Below are positions 25,156 to 31,572 of a stretch of DNA of 34,599 bases, in pieces; position 1 is the stretch's first letter; each line of letters starts with the position of its first letter. The stretch is taken from positions 3,433,886 to 3,468,484 of the forward strand of contig NZ_LN831279.1 in the NCBI RefSeq assembly GCF_900069005.2, in the 5' to 3' direction. The notes beneath the pieces were generated by a model. The model was given only the letters and a program-made list of their open reading frames with translations. It had not been told where the DNA came from and searched no databases. The DNA comes from Paenibacillus sp. GM2. Lineage in GTDB: Bacteria; Bacillota; Bacilli; Paenibacillales; Paenibacillaceae. Both the position numbers and the translations under genes were made by a program.

Positions 25156-25658
25156 TTTTCAATCCACACATCCACGAGGGATGCGACTACACTTTTTCCT
25201 TTCCATTGCGCGGCAGCTCACTTTCAATCCACGCATCCACGAGGGATGCGACTATAGCAAGAACTTATTTGTAAAACATCTTTCAGGTACTTTCAATCCA
25301 CGCATCCACGAGGGATGCGACACTAAAGTCAAAGAGAACAAAGATTTTGTCTTTGTCCTTTCAATCCACGCATCCACGAGGGATGCGACGCTTTGTCTCC
25401 GGATGATTCACTTCGTGTATTGAGATCCTTTCAATCCACGCATCCACGAGGGATGCGACTTCCACCAGGATAACTTTTTCTGTACATGTAATCCTTTCAA
25501 TCCACGCATCCACGAGGGATGCGACCCTGCGGGTGGGAAGCGTTAAAGGCTCAGGGCGTACTTTCAATCCACGCATCCACGAGGGATGCGACACTGGTCA
25601 ATGTCAGTATTTCGCTCCATAGACTCCTTTCAATCCACGCATCCACGAGGGATGCGAC
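25156..25658 (-). CRISPR. Type I-C CRISPR array 2, eight repeats, seven spacers
   Basis: The 32-bp repeats start at 25156, 25221, 25290, 25358, 25428, 25494, 25561 and 25627. Spacers are 33-38 bp. In crRNA orientation (minus strand) the repeat is GT-CGCATCC-CTCGT-GGATGCG-TGGATTGAAAG, a typical I-C repeat with a perfect 7-bp stem. The leader-distal copy at 25156 reads GGATGTG in the second stem arm and has a changed terminal base. The leader is at the high-coordinate side, directly downstream of cas2. Apparent open reading frames through this region are products of the repeats. Confidence 0.98.
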
Positions 25659-25818
25659 TCCGATTTTCGAGTAAAAAGAGCTCGAAAATCGCATTTTCTA
25701 TACAAAAACTAACTTCACAGGGGCGATAAAATTACATTTTATTACTTTAATGGATAAATCCAAAGATTTTCATGGTGCGAATCCCCCAGGGAAATCATGT
25801 TCACTTGGGGTTCGCACT
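25659..25818 (-). promoter_or_regulatory. Leader of CRISPR array 2
   Basis: It begins TCCGATTTT like leader 1. A perfect 11-bp inverted repeat CGATTTTCGAG (25661-25671) / CTCGAAAATCG (25681-25691) sits at the leader-repeat junction. The conserved 45-bp element is at 25774-25818 (GGTGCGAA ... TTCGCACT) and overlaps the cas2 stop codon at 25817-25819. The distance from the element to the first repeat is 115 bases, against 103 in leader 1. Confidence 0.78.
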
Positions 25819-26107
25819 ACAGGATTAAGGGGCCCTCAAGATCGAGGGACTCCTTAATCCCAATATGTTCGACCTTATTCTTATAGTTGTTTCCAAGCTG
25901 ATAGAAGCGTAGGCTGTCCTGCTCTTCGTCGATGATATCGATCAGCTTCATTTTCAGGACTTCAAACTCGGTGGCATCTACTACACACTCAAAGACGGAG
26001 TTCTGCACACGTTGTCCATAATTCTGGCATAACTTGGACACTTGCCGCAGCCTTCTCTGTCCAGTGCTATGCGTCGTACCTACATCATATGTGACCAATA
26101 CTAGCAT
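25817..26107 (-). CDS. cas2: CRISPR-associated Cas2
   Basis: A 96-residue Cas2 of the type I-C kind. The first strand reads MLVLVTYDVGTT, with the conserved Asp after the Tyr, then RRLRQVSKLCQNYGQRVQNS and VFECVVDATEF of the ferredoxin-like fold. It dimerises between two Cas1 dimers to form the spacer integrase. It is the last gene of the cas5-cas2 operon, 9 bases after cas1. Its stop codon lies inside the conserved leader element of array 2. Confidence 0.96.
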   Translation of the reverse strand: MLVLVTYDVGTTHSTGQRRLRQVSKLCQNYGQRVQNSVFECVVDATEFEVLKMKLIDIIDEEQDSLRFYQLGNNYKNKVEHIGIKESLDLEGPLIL

Positions 26108-26116
26108 CGTCTACAC

Positions 26117-27148
26117 CTACTTCCATAGAAAGGGCGGATATTCATCCAGATCGCCGCGCAGATATCGGGCTAACAGTAGAGCTTGAGCATGGGGAACCAG
26201 CCCCCAGGAAATTTTCTCACCCAGAAAAGGATGCACAATGTTCTCCTGTTTCTTACTCTGCCAGGCAGTTAAGAATTTTTTTCTAGCTTCATCGGTCATC
26301 AACACGGCCCCATTCTCTTTACGGACAAAATCCTCCGAACTGATCACTCTTTTATTGATTAAGGACAGTACGAACCGATCAGCATAAATCCCGCGCAATT
26401 CTTCCATCATATCGAGTGCCAAAGAGGCTCGTCCAGGACGATCGCGGTGCAGGAAACCAACATACGCGTCCAACCCAACGGCTTCGAGAGCTGAGGTCAT
26501 ATCATGAGCCAACAACGTATAAGCTAACGATAACATCGCATTTACGGGGTCCAGAGGAGGTCTGCGCGAGCGAATCCGGAAGGAAAATTCCTCCTTCTGC
26601 TGCAAGATCATATGGTCAAACAGCTTATTGTAACTAAGCGCAGCTTGCCCTTCCAAGCCCCGTAACTGCTCTAGATCCTCGCACTCTCTTATCGCCGTCA
26701 TTATAGAGGACATATGATCTGACGCATTCTTAAATTCTGCAACATCAATCCGCAGTGGATAATCCCGGGTCATTCTCTCAATCATCCATTTATGGTTGTA
26801 GATTTTTCCAATGATGAAATTACGGGCGATCACCGCAGATTCCCTTTCGTTATACGAGAGAAGACTTTGTTTCTTCCTTAGCACAACATTCCCTTTGCTC
26901 ACTCCAATAACTCTGGCCAGAAATTCACCATTCATTTTTAAAAAAGCAATAGAAATATTTCGTTCCGCACAATACCCCATTAAGGCAGGACTAGCCCCAG
27001 TATAACCAAAGGTAACTATAGATTCTAGATTATGAAGTGGTACTCTGCCTAACTTCTCCTGATCCTTGAGCAGTACGATGTTATCGCCATCCAGAGATAA
27101 GTATACCTCCGGTTGTGTGACAAATAGCGTATTCAGCAGCTTCCTCAT
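26117..27148 (-). CDS. cas1: CRISPR-associated Cas1 integrase (type I-C)
   Basis: The 343-residue integrase inserts spacers at the leader end of the array. The N-terminal beta domain (about 1-85) and helical catalytic domain are visible. Metal ligands by motif are Glu166 in RGLEGQAALSYN, His234 in GFLHRDRPGR and Asp246 in ASLALDMMEELR. The length is normal for type I-C Cas1. The ATG at 27148 overlaps the cas4 stop (ATGA), so the two are translationally coupled. It works with Cas2 and Cas4 in adaptation. No catalytic residue appears to be missing. Confidence 0.97.
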   Translation of the reverse strand: MRKLLNTLFVTQPEVYLSLDGDNIVLLKDQEKLGRVPLHNLESIVTFGYTGASPALMGYCAERNISIAFLKMNGEFLARVIGVSKGNVVLRKKQSLLSYNERESAVIARNFIIGKIYNHKWMIERMTRDYPLRIDVAEFKNASDHMSSIMTAIRECEDLEQLRGLEGQAALSYNKLFDHMILQQKEEFSFRIRSRRPPLDPVNAMLSLAYTLLAHDMTSALEAVGLDAYVGFLHRDRPGRASLALDMMEELRGIYADRFVLSLINKRVISSEDFVRKENGAVLMTDEARKKFLTAWQSKKQENIVHPFLGEKISWGLVPHAQALLLARYLRGDLDEYPPFLWK

Positions 27149-27804
27149 TCTCGGATCCTCCCTTCGATATAACTTTTCACGCTGCGCTTAGTCATTAGTT
27201 CTGGCAGACAAATTGATCGAAGGGAGCAACTTTTACAATAAGCTCCAGGCTTGACCTTAGGTGTGAACCTCCGCCGGTAATAATCCTGCATTTCACCAAC
27301 GACGGATCTTACTCTGCTCTTCATCTCTGGAGTTAAAACCACTTCAACACGGCGTTTAATTTCGTTATAAAACATATAACCCTTGTCGATCTCACAGAGA
27401 AGCATTTCTTCCAGACACAGCGCCTGTGCGGTTAACTGTAGAATGTCCGCATCATCCCTCTTTGGCTTTCCCCGTTTATATTCCACTGGATAAGCCATAT
27501 ATTTGCCTTCTGCTCCGCTAATCTCAACGCCCCGATCATCCTTGATGAATTCGACTACATCGCAAATTCCCGTCATTCTCAAGTCATCGGATTTCACAGG
27601 CATCGCGCGTACGACAAGCTTATCTCCCCGCTTCTCTCTAACAAATGGCTGGTCCGCCTTGCGGTGGATATACTGTCCCTGAACAGTTCTTATATTTTCC
27701 TCCCATTGCTGCTCAATGTGGATTAACGCCCACTGTCTTCGACAAAATTGAAAATGCTGTATCCCCGACAACATAAGATAATCATCTTCAGGATTAACGG
27801 CCAT
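27145..27804 (-). CDS. cas4: CRISPR-associated Cas4 nuclease
   Basis: This 219-residue RecB-like nuclease with an Fe-S cluster trims prespacers and helps select PAM-containing ends during adaptation. The cluster cysteines are visible as Cys21 (FQFCRRQW) and Cys190, Cys193 and Cys199 (YCKSCSLRSICLPE). The nuclease core contains GICDVVEF and YPVEYKRGKPKRDDADILQL, giving the Asp, Glu and Lys of the PD-(D/E)xK site. It overlaps cas7 by 11 bases and cas1 by 4 bases in the operon. All key residues are present, so it should be active. Confidence 0.96.
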   Translation of the reverse strand: MAVNPEDDYLMLSGIQHFQFCRRQWALIHIEQQWEENIRTVQGQYIHRKADQPFVREKRGDKLVVRAMPVKSDDLRMTGICDVVEFIKDDRGVEISGAEGKYMAYPVEYKRGKPKRDDADILQLTAQALCLEEMLLCEIDKGYMFYNEIKRRVEVVLTPEMKSRVRSVVGEMQDYYRRRFTPKVKPGAYCKSCSLRSICLPELMTKRSVKSYIEGRIRE

Positions 27805-28654
27805 CTATGATCTCAGCCTGGAGTCCGTCCAATTTGGTTAATTCAACAGCATAGTCCTCAAAAGATTTAGGCTCGTCCTTACGTGGTTTAACAGACAATG
27901 AGCGATGTACCTTAGCCGAGGAATACTGACCTAGCTTAGAGGAATGCTCCCACCAATAAACCTGATGAACTTCCATACTACCTTCCGGTCTAGCTGAAGA
28001 GGAATCATTCTCGAACAGACTGACAAGCGCTTCCTTGATCTTCTCCGCATCCTCGTTCGTGAAGCCGGTCTTCTCAGCTAATTGGGTATTGATACTACCT
28101 TTGAAAACATATACACCGAAGTCTACTCTATGCTTCATGCCCATCGTATCCGAACCTTTCTTCTCCCCTGGCTCCGAGTTCACACTTTTTGTAATTTGCA
28201 TACTCGTAATATCAATCGGGCTTACGCTAGTCGCAGTATGAATAGAGACTGGACCTCTTACGCCTACAGATACCCCTTTTTCCCCACCGCCTTTAAAGGC
28301 AAACACTTGTCCAAAACTACGTACATCGATCCATTCTTGACAGGCAACACTGGCGAACTCTTCGCTGGAGACAGATTTGGACTTCATAATTTTGGTTAAA
28401 GCTTCATTCGCGTCTGCACGTTCTCTCAGACTTTTAAGAGAATCTGTCGTTCTATCATTTGATTGTACAAAAATAGATGCCCCCATATCCTGAAGACGAT
28501 TTCTAATTTTGCGTTTCAGCGCTACGTCCGAAACCTCACCGTATCCGTCATAGTTCTGCCGCGGTCTGTTTCCATTCAGCGGATCTCCGTTGGGATTGGC
28601 CTTTGTTACCGAGAAAATCACAGCAAAATCAATTTTATAATTCAGAATTGACAT
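27794..28654 (-). CDS. cas7: Type I-C Cascade backbone protein Cas7 (Csd2)
   Basis: A 286-residue RAMP protein of the Csd2/Cas7c family. The N-terminal FAVIFSVTKANPNGDPLNGN is the family hallmark. VRSFGQVFAFKGGGEKGVSV and SVSPIDITSMQITKSVNSEP complete the core. Multiple copies coat the crRNA spacer, with a thumb kinking every sixth base. That feature matters for the predicted regulatory RNA at 31484. The gene starts 3 bases after cas8c and overlaps cas4. Confidence 0.96.
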   Translation of the reverse strand: MSILNYKIDFAVIFSVTKANPNGDPLNGNRPRQNYDGYGEVSDVALKRKIRNRLQDMGASIFVQSNDRTTDSLKSLRERADANEALTKIMKSKSVSSEEFASVACQEWIDVRSFGQVFAFKGGGEKGVSVGVRGPVSIHTATSVSPIDITSMQITKSVNSEPGEKKGSDTMGMKHRVDFGVYVFKGSINTQLAEKTGFTNEDAEKIKEALVSLFENDSSSARPEGSMEVHQVYWWEHSSKLGQYSSAKVHRSLSVKPRKDEPKSFEDYAVELTKLDGLQAEIIDGR

Positions 28655-28657
28655 TTA

Positions 28658-30613
28658 TTACATCTCCTCTTTATTGGATTGTTCAACGGTATCTATACCT
28701 ATCAGGTCACTTTTCTCTTTCTTCTGGAATAGATCATGTCTTTGACTATAGAAACCCAAAAGATATTTTCCAGATAATGGCTTATTATTAAAATCCTCAA
28801 ACTTGAACTTAGAAGCGATCTCATCGATCAGACCTGACAAATAATAACCCTTCGCACCCAAACGTGATTGGTACGGTTGTAAACTCGCTTGAATGGTTGT
28901 CCACGTCCGGGCCGGATGCTGGGCAAAAGAATTCATATATCGAATAGCATTACTAGCCCGATTCTCCTCATTGCCAAGAGCTCGCCTCTCCAGCACATCC
29001 GCAACCGCCAGCAGCCGTCCAAACAGATAATCCCGGTCCTGGTTCTCTTTATCTAGCGCCACCTCGTATCCCTCCTTCTTCTGAATCAATCCATAGTTTA
29101 TTAAGGCACATGTTATACTAAGCGTCTTCTCCCACTCCCATTTCTCCATCGATACAGGATTGGAAGCTCGCTGGAATGCACTTCTGACAATATCTATCGG
29201 TATATGCCGCCCATCGATTATGGTAGGAAGCATTCGTTCCATTAAGCCCTTTATGACTTTGTCACCCGCTTTAGATCCGTATGCCGCGAAGGCGATATCC
29301 CGCGTCGCTGGTGCTCCGTAGAAGATCACATACTCCCCCTGATGATTCTTCTGATAACGGTGCAGCCATACACAAGTTGAATGCCATTCTACCAAGCGCT
29401 CAAAATAATCCTGCTGGGCCATATGTCGATAGTACAATACAGCCATTCGTCCCGTTGTTGCTGAATCCAACATCAGTAGACTGACCTTCGCCTTAGAATC
29501 AGCATATTTGTTCTTATATCCATCCAATGCCTTCGATAACTCCTCAGCTAACAGATCATTCGTGAAGGATTTCCCTTGAGCTAACGTAGTTGCCACTCCT
29601 GGATTAAAGGTATATGTATCGTTTTCTGGCGGAACGACATCTAAATCGTCACCATTGGACCAGACCAGGAACACCCGCTGATCAATGATCTTTCCTTGCC
29701 GATGAATTAGCCATTTGAGTGCATTATGCGCCTTCTGTGACACCTCATAACTGATACTAGCCACTTCTTCACTATCACTGTAACGTCCCCGAAAAGTAAA
29801 TCCGGTCTTGTCATTCGCTGAGATTAATTTTGCCTTATCCGCCGGATTTCTGATTTTATTAGCATGCTTGCTTGTACCGGGCATGATCTCACCAGTCACA
29901 TAGCAGAGCTTCTCACCGCCCAATTTATGGTTATAATACTGCACAAAGGACTCGTACATTTCCGGGTCGTCCCAGGTCTTCTTCATAGCCCGTCGAGTGG
30001 AATGTACAGTAAATCGAATAAAGGAGTCTGACTGCTCTCCAGCCAGATAAGAGAAAATCGCTGGTTTCTCTTCATATAGGAGTGTATATTTCTTATCCCA
30101 TTTGCCGATCAAATGTCCCTGTTCATCCACAGCCAGCTTCCGATCCGCAACCAGGTCCTCGATTAACCTTCCTTTTTTCAAATAAGTATAGATGCTCTTC
30201 ACATTCTCGTGTGCATACGGAGAGCCCGCCCAATCTGCCAGCTGCTCAATATAAGCTCTGAAGGGGTCTTCCTTCTTGACTTCACCACCATAGCCGGTAT
30301 AATCCCCTGCTACATAGCTAAGCTTGTCATGTAGTGGGTAGGGGGCTACCTTGGAGCCTGCCCGGCTCGCAGAATCTTCCGTACAAGGAATAAGCGTATT
30401 GGCATCATTCTTGTCGATGATCTCCGCGGAATGGAAGTCCCCGCTCTCTGTAACTCTTACCTCAATATGCGCAGTCTGCGTCGTATGTGAGATAGGCAGC
30501 AAGGTGTATCCAATGAACTTCTGCTGCTCCCTGTCTATAAATCGCTTCTCCTTAACGCCAACCCTACCCAAATTAGCTTTATAGGTCTCATATAAATCCA
30601 GGAGCCAGCTCAC
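28658..30613 (-). CDS. cas8c: Type I-C Cascade large subunit Cas8c (Csd1)
   Basis: A 651-residue large subunit of the I-C effector complex. It recognises the PAM in target DNA and recruits Cas3. Family features are the N-terminal MSWLLDLYETYKANLGRVGV, the PISHTTQTAHIEV strand, LCYVTGEIMPGTSKHANKIR, and the middle AHNALKWLIHRQGKIIDQRV and FLVWSN. The 3' part probably also yields a separate small subunit (Cas11c) from an internal start, as known for I-C systems, but I did not identify that start. The start codon is GTG at 30611-30613, overlapping the cas5 TGA (GTGA). Length is slightly above the usual 560-620. Confidence 0.95.
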   Translation of the reverse strand: MSWLLDLYETYKANLGRVGVKEKRFIDREQQKFIGYTLLPISHTTQTAHIEVRVTESGDFHSAEIIDKNDANTLIPCTEDSASRAGSKVAPYPLHDKLSYVAGDYTGYGGEVKKEDPFRAYIEQLADWAGSPYAHENVKSIYTYLKKGRLIEDLVADRKLAVDEQGHLIGKWDKKYTLLYEEKPAIFSYLAGEQSDSFIRFTVHSTRRAMKKTWDDPEMYESFVQYYNHKLGGEKLCYVTGEIMPGTSKHANKIRNPADKAKLISANDKTGFTFRGRYSDSEEVASISYEVSQKAHNALKWLIHRQGKIIDQRVFLVWSNGDDLDVVPPENDTYTFNPGVATTLAQGKSFTNDLLAEELSKALDGYKNKYADSKAKVSLLMLDSATTGRMAVLYYRHMAQQDYFERLVEWHSTCVWLHRYQKNHQGEYVIFYGAPATRDIAFAAYGSKAGDKVIKGLMERMLPTIIDGRHIPIDIVRSAFQRASNPVSMEKWEWEKTLSITCALINYGLIQKKEGYEVALDKENQDRDYLFGRLLAVADVLERRALGNEENRASNAIRYMNSFAQHPARTWTTIQASLQPYQSRLGAKGYYLSGLIDEIASKFKFEDFNNKPLSGKYLLGFYSQRHDLFQKKEKSDLIGIDTVEQSNKEEM

Positions 30614-31335
30614 AGGCGCTCACCCTCTTCCATCTGCGCCAACACATCATGGACAGATTCTACATTGGATGTATTGAAAATCTTCGGCTGCATATCCGAA
30701 ATTTTGCGCACCTGGTTGCAATCCTCGGGTGGATCAAATTTGATATATCCTTTTACCATTTTGGGTTTCCAGAGCCTAGTCTCCATTTCATTTCGCCCCG
30801 TCTCATCCGGATAGTTAATCCCGTGGATCATCGTTCCGAAATGAATCTCGCCCTCGTAGTTGTCGTAGAATCCTTCTCCCTCACCAAATACACATGGTTC
30901 AACATAAGCTTGACATTCCCGGGCTCCGAGGAAAATATCCCTTCTTCCCCCAGCTTTGATCGATCGCTTTAAGATATTGTGATGCTTATGCTCGTTACGA
31001 TCGAACTCCATATCAGGCCGGTTCAGATTAAACACAAAGTGAGCACGGCATTGATAACGAACATCCCGCAAGTAAGTATAATTTGCAAGCGTATTGCCTC
31101 CGCTATAGTCAATCGGTCTAATTCCCTTGGATTCCATACGGATCGGGTTCATCACACGAATCTCATCAATGACATACATGATGGTCGGCTTCCAGTAAGC
31201 GCTTTCAATAATTCCTTTAATAGCTTGGTAAGTTGGAATTTGATAGCTTAGCTTCTCTCCACCCATTTTTGTTAAAGGGTCGGTAAATAGAGCATATTCC
31301 CCATACACTTCGAACTCCACACTATTTCTAAACAC
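30610..31335 (-). CDS. cas5c: Type I-C Cas5 (Cas5d) crRNA endonuclease
   Basis: The 241-residue Cas5d processes pre-crRNA in type I-C (there is no Cas6) and caps the 5' handle. The catalytic residues of the Bacillus halodurans enzyme (Tyr46, Lys116, His117) have clear counterparts: Tyr47 in ESAYWKP and Lys117-His118 in NEHKHHN. It must recognise stem variants from both arrays and, if expressed, the regulatory RNA at 31484. The start is GTG at 31333-31335 with GGAAGGGGG upstream. This is the first gene of the cas5-cas8c-cas7-cas4-cas1-cas2 operon, driven by the promoter at 31371-31399. The stop overlaps the cas8c start. Confidence 0.96.
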   Translation of the reverse strand: MFRNSVEFEVYGEYALFTDPLTKMGGEKLSYQIPTYQAIKGIIESAYWKPTIMYVIDEIRVMNPIRMESKGIRPIDYSGGNTLANYTYLRDVRYQCRAHFVFNLNRPDMEFDRNEHKHHNILKRSIKAGGRRDIFLGARECQAYVEPCVFGEGEGFYDNYEGEIHFGTMIHGINYPDETGRNEMETRLWKPKMVKGYIKFDPPEDCNQVRKISDMQPKIFNTSNVESVHDVLAQMEEGERL

Positions 31336-31370
31336 GTTTTACCCCCTTCCTATATTTTCCTCACATGTTT

Positions 31371-31399
31371 ATTGTATCCCCTCCAAATATTAGAGTCAA
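31371..31399 (-). promoter_or_regulatory. Promoter of the cas5-cas2 operon
   Basis: Read on the minus strand: TTGACT (31394-31399), 17 bp, TACAAT (31371-31376), a strong sigma-A match. It lies about 36 bases before the cas5 GTG. The -35 box lies inside the stretch that Cascade would cover if guided by the RNA at 31484-31566. Confidence 0.85.
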
Positions 31400-31406
31400 T
31401 ATAAAT

Positions 31407-31426
31407 CTAATAAAATGTTATATGAA
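31407..31426 (-). promoter_or_regulatory. Predicted Cascade operator: protospacer with TTC PAM at the cas5 promoter
   Basis: On the minus strand, TTC (31424-31426) is followed by ATATAACATTTTATTAG (31423 down to 31407). This matches the spacer-like part of the RNA at 31512-31528 in 16 of 17 positions, with the sole mismatch at position 6. It lies 7 bases upstream of the -35 box. A full Cascade footprint from the PAM (about 35 bases, to about 31389) would cover the -35. Confidence 0.8.
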
Positions 31427-31469
31427 ATAATTATGTATATTAGATTCAATTTTATGCCTACCAATTTTA

Positions 31470-31478
31470 TGTTATAAT
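31470..31478 (+). promoter_or_regulatory. Extended -10 promoter of the crRNA-like regulatory RNA
   Basis: TG-T-TATAAT (TATAAT at 31473-31478) is a perfect extended -10 on the plus strand. Transcription would start near 31484-31486, at the first base of the repeat-like sequence. There is no strong -35. A 10-bp direct repeat CAATTTTATG (31447-31456 and 31462-31471) overlaps the promoter. Confidence 0.75.
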
Positions 31479-31483
31479 AAAGC

Positions 31484-31566
31484 GTCGCTAGCGATTAGCG
31501 CGGATTGAAAGATATAGCATTTTATTAGGGAACCTATCTTGCCATTTAACAGCGAAGATAGGTTTT
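31484..31566 (+). ncRNA. Putative Cas-regulating crRNA-like RNA (CreR type), degenerate repeat plus short spacer
   Basis: The transcript would begin with a shortened I-C repeat at 31484-31511: GT-CGCTA-GCGAT-TAGCG-CGGATTGAAAG. It keeps the 5' GTCGC, a perfect 5-bp stem with a 5-nt loop (array repeat: 7 bp and 5 nt) and the 11-nt 5' handle with one change (CGGATTGAAAG against TGGATTGAAAG). The next 17 nt (31512-31528) match the cas5 promoter site at 31407-31423 beside a TTC PAM. A terminator hairpin follows, with no second repeat. It is encoded opposite to cas. By analogy with known Cas-regulating RNAs, Cas5d would cut it and Cascade would carry it to the promoter, repressing cas5-cas2. A partial 17-nt match should not trigger cleavage (inference). 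Confidence 0.8.
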
Positions 31567-31569
31567 CCC
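31528..31569. terminator. Terminator of the regulatory RNA, also serving convergent cas3
   Basis: AACCTATCTT (31531-31540), 14-nt loop, AAGATAGGTT (31555-31564) and then two more T. The stem can extend to GGG (31528-31530) / CCC (31567-31569) around a two-base bulge. It begins at the last base of the spacer match. It lies just past the cas3 stop (31573), between convergent transcripts. Confidence 0.7.
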
Positions 31570-31572
31570 AGA

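Noticed and set aside
25181..25594. Open reading frames on both strands through CRISPR array 2
   Set aside because: They are made of the 32-bp repeats and spacers (repeating HAST-RDA-like or ASLVDAWIER-like peptides), not genes.
31430..31483. Possible CreT-like small toxin gene beside the crRNA-like RNA (CreTA module)
   Set aside because: No short open reading frame with a ribosome site fits between the two promoters, so an antitoxin role is not supported.
31484..31511. Repeat-like sequence as a stray or relocated normal CRISPR repeat
   Set aside because: It is 4 bases shorter, has its own re-paired stem, its own promoter and terminator, and a guide matching the cas promoter. This is better explained as a dedicated regulatory RNA.
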